Source: SSSZ01 sp036732025
Lineage (GTDB): Bacteria > Pseudomonadota > Gammaproteobacteria > Burkholderiales > Rhodocyclaceae
DNA: 64,000 nucleotides
Direction of reading: 5' to 3'
NCBI GenBank assembly: GCA_036732025.1
Contig: DAINDE010000008.1
Location: 1-64,000 of the forward strand
Below are positions 23,022 through 32,061 of this stretch, in pieces. The stretch's first letter is position 1; every line of letters begins with the position of its first letter. The notes below the pieces were generated by a model, which had not been told where the DNA came from, searched no databases, and saw only the letters and a program-made list of their open reading frames with translations. Both the position numbers and the translations under genes were made by a program.

Positions 23022-24449
23022 CTACGGCAGCATGAACGACGCTTTCTCCTTGAGGTGGATGTCGGCGTTGTCCACCGCCTCGATCTCGAAGTGGATGGGG
23101 TTGGCGCCCTTCTTGCCGGCTTCCGGCGGCGACTGCACGGTGGTCAGGATGGCGCGCAGGCTGGCGGCGGGGACTTCCACCTCCGCAGCGCTGGCGAGCT
23201 TGATGCCGTCCAGGCCGGTGACGGCGATGCGGTAGCGGCGTGGCTGTTCCTCGGTGTTCATGAACTGCAGGGTGAACACGTTCTCGATGCTGCCGTCGTC
23301 GGCCTCCCGGGCGAGGGTGGAGCGGTCGCGGATGACGTCCACCTTGAGGGGGATGCGGTGGGCCATGAACCAGGAGGCCAGGCCGACGACGAGGGCGAGG
23401 ATGGCCGTGTACAGCAGGATGCGGGGGCGGACGATGTGCCCGAAGATCTCCCGGCGGGTGAGGTGCCGGGCCATGGCGTTCTCGGTGGAGTAGCGGATGA
23501 GGCCGCGGGGGTAGGCCATCTTGTCCATGATCTCGTCGCAGGCGTCCACGCAGGCGGCGCAGCCGATGCATTCGTACTGCAGGCCGTTGCGGATGTCGAT
23601 GCCGGTGGGACAGACCTGGACGCAGACGCCGCAATCGACGCATTCCCCCAGGGCGGCGGCCTTGAAGTCGGCGCCCTTCTTGCGGGTGCCGCGGGGCTCG
23701 CCCCGTTCCGGGTCGTAGGTGATGATGAGGGTGTCCGGGTCGAACATGACGCTCTGGAAGCGGGCGTAGGGGCACATGTACTTGCACACCTGTTCGCGCA
23801 TGAAGCCGGCCATGAGGAAGGTGAAGCCGGCGTAGAAGAAGATCCAGAAGGTTTCCCAGGGGCCGAAGGCGAAGGATTTGGCTTCATCCAGCAGTTCGCT
23901 CATGGGGGTGAAGTAGCCGGTGAGGGTGAAGCCGGTCCACAGCGCCAGCAGCCCCCAGAGGGCGAACTTGGTCGCGCGGATACGCAGCTTGCGGCCGCTC
24001 ATGGGTTCCTTGTCGAGTTTGAGGCGGGCGTTGCGGTCGCCTTCCACCCAGTGCTCGATCCACATGAAGACTTCCGTATAGACCGTCTGCGGGCAGGCGT
24101 AGCCGCAAAACAGCCGGCCGGCGATGGCGGTGACGAGGAAGAGCCCGTAGGCCGAGATGATGAGCAGCACCGCCAGGTAGATGACGTCCTGGGGCCAGAG
24201 GATGAGGCCGAAGAGGTAGAACTTGCGTTCCACCAGATGGAAGAGCAGGGCCTGGCGGTCGTTCCACTGCAGCCAGGGGCCGCCGTAGAAGATCAGCTGG
24301 GTGACGATGACCAGGGCGATGCGCCAGTTGTCGAAGAAGCCGCGGACCCGCTTGACCTGGATCTTCTTGCGCTTCTCGTAGAGGGATACCGTGACTTCCG
24401 GTGTGGCCGGCGGGGCGGGGACCGCTGCGGCTTCGGCGTTGTCGCTCAT
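23022..24449 (-). CDS. ccoG: Cytochrome c oxidase accessory protein CcoG (FixG family)
   Basis: A 475-residue membrane protein with polyferredoxin domain, which in other bacteria acts as cupric reductase during assembly of cbb3-type oxidase. Several transmembrane helices lie in residues about 40-220, with GRLFCGYACPQTVYTEVFMW between them, and one helix follows the ferredoxin part. Two [4Fe-4S] motifs are clear (CVDCGVCVQVCPTGID and CIGCAACVDACDE), with further cysteines in CKYMCPYARFQ. The C-terminal Ig-like domain is in the periplasm. ATG 24449 follows AAAGGA. The gene is not beside ccoNOP here; it lies 29 bp after the persulfide dioxygenase gene and may share its transcript. Confidence 0.93.
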   Translation of the reverse strand: MSDNAEAAAVPAPPATPEVTVSLYEKRKKIQVKRVRGFFDNWRIALVIVTQLIFYGGPWLQWNDRQALLFHLVERKFYLFGLILWPQDVIYLAVLLIISAYGLFLVTAIAGRLFCGYACPQTVYTEVFMWIEHWVEGDRNARLKLDKEPMSGRKLRIRATKFALWGLLALWTGFTLTGYFTPMSELLDEAKSFAFGPWETFWIFFYAGFTFLMAGFMREQVCKYMCPYARFQSVMFDPDTLIITYDPERGEPRGTRKKGADFKAAALGECVDCGVCVQVCPTGIDIRNGLQYECIGCAACVDACDEIMDKMAYPRGLIRYSTENAMARHLTRREIFGHIVRPRILLYTAILALVVGLASWFMAHRIPLKVDVIRDRSTLAREADDGSIENVFTLQFMNTEEQPRRYRIAVTGLDGIKLASAAEVEVPAASLRAILTTVQSPPEAGKKGANPIHFEIEAVDNADIHLKEKASFMLP

Positions 24450-24478
24450 GGGGATTTCCTTTATCGGCGGATGGGGAT

Positions 24479-25207
24479 TCAGTCGGGAGCGCCGCAGCGC
24501 AGGTTGGCGGCGATGCAGGCCGCCGCGTCGGGGGGAGGGGCGTCGTCGCCAGCGGCCCGGCGGGAAATGAATTCGTCCCGGCTGACGCCGGCGAACAAGG
24601 GGTTGCAGCGCCGCTCCTCGCCGATGCAGCCGACCCGCCGGCCCTGGTGATCGTGGCCGGGGTAGAGCAGCGTCTCGTCGGGCAGGGGCAGGAGGACGCG
24701 GGTCACGCTGTCGTAGAGCCGCCCGGCGTCCCCGCCCGGCTCGCCGGTACCGCCGGCGCTGCCGATGAGGAGGCTGTCGCCGGTGAACAGCCGGTCCCGC
24801 CAGCGCAGGGTCAGGCTGTGGGCGGTGTGGCCAGGGGTGGCCAGCACCTCCAGGGCGATGGTGCCGGCGGTCAGGCGGTCGCCATCGGCCAGCAGCAGGT
24901 CGCAGCCGCCGGCGCCGCAGTGGCGGGGCACGGCGATGCGGGCGCCGGTGGCCGCGCGCAGGGCGGCGGCGCCGGTGACATGGTCGGCATGGAGGTGGGT
25001 GTCCACGGCGTAGGCGAGGCAAAGGCCCAGTTCGTCGAGGACGCCCAGGTAGAGCGACAGGTCGCCCTGCACCGGGTCGATCATCACCGCCTGGCGGCTG
25101 TCGGCACAAGCCAGCAGGTAGGAGAGGGCGCCCGTCGCCCGGTCGGCGAACTGGCGCAGGAGGGTCGGGCTGCCGCCCGGGGGGCGGAGGTCGTCGTTGG
25201 CGTTCAT
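24479..25207 (-). CDS. pdo: Persulfide dioxygenase (ETHE1-like metallo-beta-lactamase fold)
   Basis: A 242-residue cytoplasmic enzyme that should oxidise glutathione persulfide to sulfite with O2 and non-haem iron. The MBL metal motif is THLHADHVTG, followed by LATPGHTAHSLTL and FTGDSLLIG, which give the His-His-Asp iron site of ETHE1-type dioxygenases; LYPGHDHQGR is the late conserved His segment. The gene is divergent from a FisR-like activator with cysteines in the right places, and a -24/-12 promoter faces it at 25426-25442; both support sulfane-sulfur-induced expression. The untranslated leader would be about 210 nt. Glyoxalase II is the main alternative, but the motifs and context favour PDO. 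Confidence 0.85.
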   Translation of the reverse strand: MNANDDLRPPGGSPTLLRQFADRATGALSYLLACADSRQAVMIDPVQGDLSLYLGVLDELGLCLAYAVDTHLHADHVTGAAALRAATGARIAVPRHCGAGGCDLLLADGDRLTAGTIALEVLATPGHTAHSLTLRWRDRLFTGDSLLIGSAGGTGEPGGDAGRLYDSVTRVLLPLPDETLLYPGHDHQGRRVGCIGEERRCNPLFAGVSRDEFISRRAAGDDAPPPDAAACIAANLRCGAPD

Positions 25208-25425
25208 GGCGGGTCAGCGAGGTCGGAAGCCGGCCGCCGAGCGGGGCCGGAAGCTAGGCCGCTACAGACAAGCCTGCGGGGCGAGCGAAAACGTAAAGCG
25301 ACCGTGGCATCCGTTGGGGAAGGAGGAGCGCCATGTTCGCGTTCCGGACCACCGGCGAACCGGCCGACAAGTGGCGGGGGAGTCGGACGGATCGCCGACG
25401 GCAGCCGGCTTCCTGGCGGAGCTGA

Positions 25426-25442
25426 TACAAGAGCCGTGCCAA
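25426..25442 (-). promoter_or_regulatory. Sigma-54 (-24/-12) promoter toward pdo
   Basis: Read on the minus strand, TTGGCACG-GCTC-TTGTA fits the RpoN consensus YTGGCACG-N4-TTGCW. The -24 GG and the -12 GT (GC in the consensus) are exactly 10 bp apart. It points toward the persulfide dioxygenase gene, with a start near 25415. The rest of the 357-bp gap 25208-25564 shows no gene. Confidence 0.68.
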
Positions 25443-25526
25443 GCCGTTGTTTCCGATGGTTGTGACTGAAAAACAATGGCTTGGGAAAAACGCGCCGGGT
25501 TTGGCTAGGCACCGGGCACGGGCCTG

Positions 25527-25545
25527 TGTCAATATTGACATGTCA
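25527..25545. promoter_or_regulatory. Palindromic candidate FisR enhancer site
   Basis: TGTCAATATTGACA (25527-25540) is a perfect 14-bp palindrome, and its right half forms a second perfect palindrome, TGACATGTCA, with the next bases. It lies about 100 bp upstream of the pdo -12 element and about 20 bp before the regulator's own ATG (25565), a position that could serve both activation of pdo and autoregulation. Confidence 0.5.
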
Positions 25546-25564
25546 GATACCGGAATTGGCACCC

Positions 25565-26887
25565 ATGGCTACCCCCCTCCTCGCCGACCTCCTCAGCTTC
25601 CTGGACAGCCTGGAAGAGCCCCGCATCGTCATGGACGCCGACTACCGCATCGTCGCCGCCAACCGGGCCTACACGGCGGAATTCGGCGCCGGCCAGCCCA
25701 TCCGCGGGCGCACCTGCTACGAGGTCTCCCACCACTTCTCGGTGCCCTGCGACCAGGCCGGGGAATCCTGCCCCCTCAAGCAGTGCCAGGAGAGCGGTAC
25801 GCCCCAGCGGGTGCTGCACCTGCACCACACCCCCCGCGGCGAAGAACACGTGGACGTGGAAACCACCCCCATCCACGACGAGCACGGCCAGGTGGCCTAC
25901 TTCGTCGAAACCCTGCGCCTGGTGCGCCAGGCGAGCAGCCGGCCGGCGGCCCAGGGCCTGGTGGGGCGCTCTCCCGCCTTCCTGCGCATGCTGGAGCGGG
26001 TGCTGCGGGTGGCCGGCGCCAACGCCGTCGTACTCCTCCTGGGCGAGACCGGCACCGGCAAGGAACTGGTGGCCCGGGCCATCCACGAGGCCAGCGAGCG
26101 GGCCAAGGGGCCCTTCGTGGCGGTGGACTGCGCCGGCCTTACCGAAACCCTTTTCGAAAGCGAGCTCTTCGGCTACGAAAAGGGTGCCTTCACCGGCGCC
26201 GGCAGTCGCAAGCAGGGCCTGGTGGAAGCCGCCAGCGGCGGCACCCTCTTCCTGGACGAGGTCGGCGAGCTGCCGCTTTCCTTGCAGGTCAAGCTCCTGC
26301 GCCTCCTGGAAACCGGCACCTACCGGCGGGTCGGCGGGCTGGACGCCCTGCGCGCCGACTTCCGCCTGGTGGCTGCCACCCACCGGGATCTGGCGGCCAT
26401 GGTGCGGGAAGGCAGCTTCCGCCAGGATCTCTACTACCGCCTCAACGTCTTCCCCATCCGCACCCCGGCCCTGCATGAGCGGCCCGAGGACATCCCCCTG
26501 CTGGCCAACTCCCTCCTGGAGCGGGTAGACCGGCGCAATGGCCGGCGCTTCTCGCCTGCGGCCCTGGAGTGGCTCGCCCGCCGCCACTACGCCGGCAACA
26601 TCCGCGAACTGCGCAACCTCATCGAGCGGGTGACCCTGCTGGCGGATGGCGAGGTGATCGAGGCGGCCCGCCTGGCCGAAGCCGCCGACGAGAGCAGCAC
26701 CCCGGAGCCGGTGGCAGCCGGGGATTTCCGCGTCCACGAAGCCATCCCCCTGGCCGACCTCGAACAGGCCTACCTGCGCTGGGCCAGGCTGCGCTACGGC
26801 GCCGACCCGGCCGATCTCGCCCGGCGGCTGGGGGTCAGCCTGCGTACCCTCTACCGCAAGCTGCAGGGGTTGCGGGAAGGGGGGTAG
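25565..26887 (+). CDS. fisR: FisR-like sulfane-sulfur-responsive sigma-54 activator
   Basis: A 440-residue activator. Residues 1-130 are a PAS-like sensory domain with cysteines C51, C62, C69 and C74; the spacing of the first three (11 and 7) equals that of the three sensor cysteines reported for FisR (C53, C64, C71), whose persulfidation releases ATPase activity. The AAA+ domain has GETGTGKE, GAFTGA and GGTLFLDEV. The C-terminal HTH is DLARRLGVSLRTLYRKLQGL. ATG 25565 gives this numbering; longer starts exist upstream but run through the palindrome. It is divergent from the persulfide dioxygenase, the same arrangement as in known FisR loci. The assignment rests on the cysteine pattern plus context. 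Confidence 0.82.
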   Translation: MATPLLADLLSFLDSLEEPRIVMDADYRIVAANRAYTAEFGAGQPIRGRTCYEVSHHFSVPCDQAGESCPLKQCQESGTPQRVLHLHHTPRGEEHVDVETTPIHDEHGQVAYFVETLRLVRQASSRPAAQGLVGRSPAFLRMLERVLRVAGANAVVLLLGETGTGKELVARAIHEASERAKGPFVAVDCAGLTETLFESELFGYEKGAFTGAGSRKQGLVEAASGGTLFLDEVGELPLSLQVKLLRLLETGTYRRVGGLDALRADFRLVAATHRDLAAMVREGSFRQDLYYRLNVFPIRTPALHERPEDIPLLANSLLERVDRRNGRRFSPAALEWLARRHYAGNIRELRNLIERVTLLADGEVIEAARLAEAADESSTPEPVAAGDFRVHEAIPLADLEQAYLRWARLRYGADPADLARRLGVSLRTLYRKLQGLREGG

Positions 26888-27009
26888 AGGTTGGGCGGTT
26901 CCGACCGGCCATTGTAAGTTTCCCCTTTCCTCCTCGACAAAACGCTGTATGGCGCGGGATCAAACGCCGCGCGCCGCTGTCACATCCCCCAAACCGGAGA
27001 GATCGCCCC

Positions 27010-27455
<446 letters not shown>

Positions 27456-27456
<1 letters not shown>

Positions 27457-27968
27457 TGGCGGCGACCGAACGCGCCGTCCTCGCCGGCGGCTGCTTCTGG
27501 GGCATGCAGGACCTCATCCGCCGCCTGCCCGGGGTGGTCGCCACCCGCGTCGGCTACACCGGCGGCGACGTGCCCCGGGCCACCTACCGCAACCACGGCA
27601 GCCACGCCGAGGGCATCGAGATCCTCTTCGACCCCGAGCGGCTGAGCTACCGGCGCCTCCTCGAATTCTTCTTCCAGATCCACGACCCCACCACCCGCAA
27701 CCGTCAGGGCAACGACATCGGCACCTCCTACCGCTCCGCCATCTACTACGTGGACGAGAGCCAGCGCCAGGCCGCCCTCGACACCATCGCCGACGTCAAT
27801 GCCTCCGGCCTCTGGCCCGGCAGGGTGGTCACCGAAGTCGCCCCCGCCGGCGATTTCTGGGAAGCGGAGCCGGAACACCAGGATTACCTGCAACGCTACC
27901 CCGGCGGCTACACCTGCCATTTCCCCCGGGCCAGCTGGGTGCTGCCGCAGGGGGGCGGGCCAAAGTGA
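27456..27968 (+). CDS. msrA: Peptide-methionine (S)-S-oxide reductase MsrA
   Basis: A 170-residue partner of MsrB acting on the S-sulfoxide. The catalytic cysteine is C13 in AGGCFWGMQD; GVVATRVGYTGGDVPRATYRNH and the later RSAIYYVDESQRQ are family hallmarks. The start at ATG 27456 is in a TGATG overlap with msrB and is preceded by GGAGGTGAAG; a GTG one codon earlier is possible. The C-terminus has only one further Cys (YTCHF), so recycling probably involves that residue or an external thiol. Confidence 0.93.
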
Positions 27969-28053
27969 TCCGCGGGCTCGATGAGAACACGCCCTGGGCC
28001 CGGCTCCGGAGGCGGGGCAAAATGGCGGTCCGCAAGATGGTGAGGAAAGCGTC

Positions 28054-28506
28054 GTGAGAGTGGTGGTGCAGCGGGTCAGCGAAGCGAGGGTGGGCGTGGC
28101 CGGGGAGACGGTGGGGGCCATCGGCCCGGGGCTCCTGGTCTTGGCCGGGTTTGAGGAGGCCGACGCGGAGGCCGACCTCGACTGGATGGCGGGCAAGATC
28201 GTGCGCATGCGCGTCTTCGCCGATGCTGCCGGGGTGATGAACTGCAGCGTCGCCGACGTCGGTGGCGACATCCTGGCCGTTTCCCAGTTCACCCTCTACG
28301 CCTCGGTGAAGAAGGGCAACCGGCCTTCCTGGGGCCGTGCCGCCCGGGGCGAGGTGTCCGGGCCCCTCTTCGGGCGTTTCGCGGACAAGCTGGCGGCGGC
28401 CCTGGGCAAGCCCGTTCCCACCGGCGTCTTCGGCGCCGACATGGCGGTGGGCCTGGTAAACGACGGGCCGGTGACCGTGGTCATCGATTCCAGGCAGCCG
28501 GAATAG
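28054..28506 (+). CDS. dtd: D-aminoacyl-tRNA deacylase
   Basis: A 150-residue enzyme that removes D-amino acids (and glycine from tRNA-Ala) from tRNA. Conserved segments are MRVVVQRVSEARV, the active-site SQFTLYASVKKGNRPSW and the C-terminal NDGPVTVVIDS with the Gly-Pro pair that enters the neighbouring subunit. The start is GTG 28054 with AGGAAAG before it. It is 85 bp after msrA and probably part of the same run of small quality-control genes. Confidence 0.94.
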   Translation: MRVVVQRVSEARVGVAGETVGAIGPGLLVLAGFEEADAEADLDWMAGKIVRMRVFADAAGVMNCSVADVGGDILAVSQFTLYASVKKGNRPSWGRAARGEVSGPLFGRFADKLAAALGKPVPTGVFGADMAVGLVNDGPVTVVIDSRQPE

Positions 28507-28592
28507 GCGCCGCCACGGGCGCGCTGGCGCGGGAGTGCCGGGGGGCGTTTGCGGGTAACATTCCCGGCAGAAAGCCTGAAGGCCGCGCCGCG

Positions 28593-30338
28593 ATGCCCCA
28601 CGATACCCTTTTCGTCGTCCTGCTTCTGCTGACTTCCGTCGTCGGCGCTGTCTTCCTCGCCCGGCGGGTCGGCCTGCCCTCGCTGCTCGCCTATCTGCTC
28701 GTCGGCATCGCCCTCGGCCCTTACGGACTCAAGGTGCTGGCGGAGTCCGCTGCGGTGGAGACGCTGGCGGAGTTCGGCGTCGTCTTCCTCATGTTCTCCA
28801 TCGGACTTGAATTCAGCATCGCCCGGCTGCGCGCCATGCAGGCAACCGTCTTTGGCTTCGGCGGCGCCCAGGTGGCGCTGACGGCGGCGGCGACGGCGCT
28901 GGTGGCGTGGTTCGGCTACGGCCAGCGTTGGGAATCCGGCCTGGTGGTCGGGCTGGCCGTCGCCATGTCGTCCACCGCCATTGTCGCCCGCCTGCTGTCG
29001 GAACGCTTCGAACTGCACTCTCGTTCCGGGCGCCAGACTATGGGCGTGCTTCTCTTCCAGGACCTGGCGGTGGTGCCCGGCCTGATCCTCTTTCCCGCCC
29101 TGGCGCACCCCCAGGGCGGCCTGGGGGCGGCCATGGCCGTCGCCGCGTTGCAGAGCGCGGCGGTCCTGGCGCTCCTCGTCGGCCTTGGCCGCCGGCCCAT
29201 GCGCATGCTCCTGGATGCGGTAGCCGGCAGCCGTTCGGAGGAGCTGTTCGTCCTTGCCGCCCTGTGGATCGTCGTTGCCCTCGGGGTTGCCACCCATGCT
29301 GCCGGGCTTTCCCTGGCCCTGGGCGCCTTCATCGGCGGCATGCTGATTTCCGAGACCATGTACCGGCACCAGGTGGAGGCCGACATCCGGCCCTTCCGCG
29401 ACATCCTGCTTGGCCTCTTCTTCGTCACCGTGGGCATGATGCTGGACCTCGCCTATGTCCTCGCCCACCTGCCGCTCCTCGTCATGGCGGTGCTCCTGCT
29501 GGTCGGCGGCAAGGGGGCAGTGGTGCTCCTCCTGGCCCGGCTTGCCGGGAGCCCCCTGCACACCTGCCTGCGCACCGCCGCCCAGCTTTGCCAGGCTGGC
29601 GAGTTCGGGCTGGTGCTGGTCCAGCTTGGCTACGAAACGCGGTTGATCGACCGGGATGTCTTCCAGATGACCCTGTCGGCCATGCTCATCTCGATGTTCG
29701 CCGCCCCCTTCCTGATCGAATGGGCGGCCCGGCTGTCCGGCGAACTGGCGTGCGGCGACTGGGCCCACAAGGCCAAGACCCTGCACGACGTTGCCGTCGG
29801 CGCCTTCGCCCTGGATAACCACGTCATCATTTGCGGCTACGGCCGGACCGGCGAGCGGGTGGGACGCTTCCTGGCGGCGGAGGGGATTCCCTTCGTCGCC
29901 CTCGATCTCAGTCCGGCCCGGGTCAAGCAGCCGGCTCCGCCCGGCGGGACGGTGGTCTTCGGCAACGCCGACCGGCCGGAGGTGCTCAAGGCGGCCGGGC
30001 TTGCCCGGGCGCGGGGGGTGGTCGTCGCCTATCCCGACGCCCATTCGGCGGAACGGGTGATCGGCCTGGTGCGGCAGGCGCGGGAAGGCATCCCCGTCGT
30101 CGTGCGGGCCGCCGACGATACGACGGTGAACCGGCTGAAGGCGGCCGGCGCCACCGAGGTGATTCCCGAAGTGCTCGAAGGTAGCCTCATGATCGCCGCC
30201 GAATGCCTCGTCCAGTTCGGCGTTCCCGTGGAGCAGGCGATGACCCGGGTGCGCGCCGTCCGGGCCGAGCGCTATTCGTCCCTGCGGGAGTTCTACCGGC
30301 AGGCCGAAGCGACGCCGCCTTCCGGTGAAGAGCGGTGA
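28593..30338 (+). CDS. CPA2-family cation/proton antiporter with TrkA-N domain (KefB-like)
   Basis: A 581-residue inner-membrane protein. The first about 380 residues form the Na+/H+-exchanger-type core of some 12 helices with EFGVVFLMFSIGLEFS, MSSTAIVARLL, LLFQDLAVVP and LALGAFIGGMLISET, including the Q-D pair of the K+ efflux branch. Residues about 405-520 are a Rossmann TrkA-N domain (HVIICGYGRTGERVGRFL). There is no TrkA-C domain. It likely moves K+ or Na+ against protons under nucleotide control. No KefF/KefG ancillary gene is adjacent. Two other family members occur at 38217 and 61107. Confidence 0.87.
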   Translation: MPHDTLFVVLLLLTSVVGAVFLARRVGLPSLLAYLLVGIALGPYGLKVLAESAAVETLAEFGVVFLMFSIGLEFSIARLRAMQATVFGFGGAQVALTAAATALVAWFGYGQRWESGLVVGLAVAMSSTAIVARLLSERFELHSRSGRQTMGVLLFQDLAVVPGLILFPALAHPQGGLGAAMAVAALQSAAVLALLVGLGRRPMRMLLDAVAGSRSEELFVLAALWIVVALGVATHAAGLSLALGAFIGGMLISETMYRHQVEADIRPFRDILLGLFFVTVGMMLDLAYVLAHLPLLVMAVLLLVGGKGAVVLLLARLAGSPLHTCLRTAAQLCQAGEFGLVLVQLGYETRLIDRDVFQMTLSAMLISMFAAPFLIEWAARLSGELACGDWAHKAKTLHDVAVGAFALDNHVIICGYGRTGERVGRFLAAEGIPFVALDLSPARVKQPAPPGGTVVFGNADRPEVLKAAGLARARGVVVAYPDAHSAERVIGLVRQAREGIPVVVRAADDTTVNRLKAAGATEVIPEVLEGSLMIAAECLVQFGVPVEQAMTRVRAVRAERYSSLREFYRQAEATPPSGEER

Positions 30339-30432
30339 GGGTGCGCGTTTCGCGCCGCAGGTGGGTATGATGCGCACTTGGCGGGCGACGGGCGGGATCA
30401 GCCCGGGCCGCCCGTTTTGTCAGGGGAGGGTC

Positions 30433-30909
30433 ATGAGAAAGCTGTTCGTCATCGTGGCGCTGTGCCTGGGCGTCGGCGTCGCCGCAGCCCAGGAGGCGCG
30501 GCCGTTGTCCCGGGGGCAGTCGCTCTACCTGCCCATCTATTCCCACATGCTCTACGGCAACATCGGCCGGTCCGGGGCTGCCAGCAAGGTGTTGCTCTCG
30601 GCCCTGGTGAGCATCCGCAACACCGACGGCAAGCGCCCCCTGCGCGTGACGTCGGCCCGCTATTACGAAACCCAGGGCCGCTTCCTGCGGGAATACGTGC
30701 CGACGCCGGTGGTCCTGCCGCCCTTCGGCACCCACGAGCTGTTCGTGGAGCTGCACGACGAGAGCGGCGGCTCGGGGGCCAATTTCCTCATCAAGTGGGA
30801 GGCCGAGGCGGCCGTCAATCCGCCCCTGGTGGAGGCGCTGCACGCCAACATGGATTCGGGCAAGGCGGTGATCCTCACCACCCAGGCCGTGCCGGTGCTG
30901 GCGGAGTAG
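30433..30909 (+). CDS. DUF3124 family exported protein
   Basis: A 158-residue exported protein. Residues 1-20 are a signal peptide (MRKLFVIVALCLGVGVAAAQ). The mature part (LYLPIYSHMLYGN, LLSALVSIRNTDGKRPLRV, VVLPPFGTHELFVELHDESG) matches DUF3124, predicted all-beta, with unknown role. It is 4 bp upstream of a K+ channel gene, and the tight spacing suggests co-translation; a periplasmic accessory role for the channel is conceivable but unsupported beyond linkage. Confidence 0.78.
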   Translation: MRKLFVIVALCLGVGVAAAQEARPLSRGQSLYLPIYSHMLYGNIGRSGAASKVLLSALVSIRNTDGKRPLRVTSARYYETQGRFLREYVPTPVVLPPFGTHELFVELHDESGGSGANFLIKWEAEAAVNPPLVEALHANMDSGKAVILTTQAVPVLAE

Positions 30910-30913
30910 GGCC

Positions 30914-31981
30914 GTGCGGCTGGAAAGCGAAATCGCCCGCCACCCGGTGGCGGCCCGCCTGCAGACCAACTACATCCTGCGCCTGCTCAACATCGCCCTG
31001 GCCGGGCTGCTGGCGGTGCATCTGCTGGGCACTCTCGGCTACCACTACCTGACCGGCGGCAAGTATTCCTGGTTCGACAGCTTCTACATGACCTTCATCA
31101 CCGTCGCCACCATCGGCTTCGGGGAAATCATCGACATGTCGAACAACCCGCCGGCGCGGGCCTTTACCGTCGTCATCGGCATCCTCGGGGCGGGCAACCT
31201 GTCGCTCCTCTTCTCCATCGTCACCGTCGCCCTGCTGGAGACGGACCTCAACGGCACCCTGCAAAGGAAGCGCATGGAAAAAACCATCAAGAAGCTGAAG
31301 GGCCACTACATCCTCTGCGGCTTCGGCCGCGTCGGCCGCAACGTGGCGGGGGAGCTGGAAGCCACCAACCGCCATTTCGTCGCCATCGACGAGGACGTGC
31401 AGCGGCTGCAGGACCACAAGGAAAAGAATCCGGGCTTCCTCTTCCTGCACGGCGACGCCAGCGACGACGACGTGCTGCTGCGCGCCGACCTGGAGGACGC
31501 CAAGGGCGTCTTCGCCATCACCGGCGACGATTCCCGCAACCTGATGATCGTCATCACCGCCAAGCAGTTGAAGCCGGAGGTGCGGGTGGTGGCCCGCTGC
31601 CACGAGATCCGCAACATCGAGAAGATGAAGAAGGCCGGCGCCGACGAGATCGTCTCCCCGGACTTCACCGGCGGCATGCGCATCGCCTCGGCCATGATCC
31701 GGCCCCACGTGGTGTCCTTCCTCGACGAGATGCTCAAGACCGAGAAGAACCTGCGGGTGGAGGAAATCCCCGTGCCGGCCGCCTTCATCCCCAAGCCCCT
31801 CGGCGACATGCAGTTGCGCAGCGCCGACTACGTGCTCATCGCCATCCGCGAGCGCAACGGCCAGTGGCAGTTCAACCCGCCCAAGGATTTCCTCATCAAG
31901 CCCGGCTTCTGCCTCATCGCCATGGCCAGCCCGGCCGGGCGCATGGAACTGGAGAACCTCCTGGTGGAGATGCTCGCCTGA
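30914..31981 (+). CDS. Two-TM potassium channel with cytoplasmic RCK (TrkA) domain
   Basis: A 355-residue channel subunit. Helices at about 20-45 and 80-105 flank a pore loop with selectivity filter TIGFG (66-70), a TVGYG variant. The RCK/TrkA-N domain follows from about 120 (HYILCGFGRVGRNVAGELEA), then TrkA-C from about 270 (EIPVPAAFIPKPLGDMQL). This is the MthK/Kch layout: ligand binding to RCK gates K+ flow. The start is GTG 30914. The tail end (PAGRMELENLLVEML) is typical of the family. Confidence 0.87.
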   Translation: MRLESEIARHPVAARLQTNYILRLLNIALAGLLAVHLLGTLGYHYLTGGKYSWFDSFYMTFITVATIGFGEIIDMSNNPPARAFTVVIGILGAGNLSLLFSIVTVALLETDLNGTLQRKRMEKTIKKLKGHYILCGFGRVGRNVAGELEATNRHFVAIDEDVQRLQDHKEKNPGFLFLHGDASDDDVLLRADLEDAKGVFAITGDDSRNLMIVITAKQLKPEVRVVARCHEIRNIEKMKKAGADEIVSPDFTGGMRIASAMIRPHVVSFLDEMLKTEKNLRVEEIPVPAAFIPKPLGDMQLRSADYVLIAIRERNGQWQFNPPKDFLIKPGFCLIAMASPAGRMELENLLVEMLA

Positions 31982-32061
31982 GCGCATAAGGGAAATCCAC
32001 AGGGCGGCCGGGGCGAGGGCCGGTGCTAGAATCCGGCCAAAATTTCATCCAAGGAAACAGC

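Noticed and set aside
24479..25207. Glyoxalase II as the identity of the MBL-fold protein
   Set aside because: The single-iron ETHE1-like motif pattern, sulfur-sensing regulator and promoter context favour persulfide dioxygenase.
25254..25562. A possible gene of about 100 codons on the minus strand in the pdo leader and regulator promoter region
   Set aside because: It overlaps the sigma-54 promoter and palindrome, has no ribosome site, and the product looks random.
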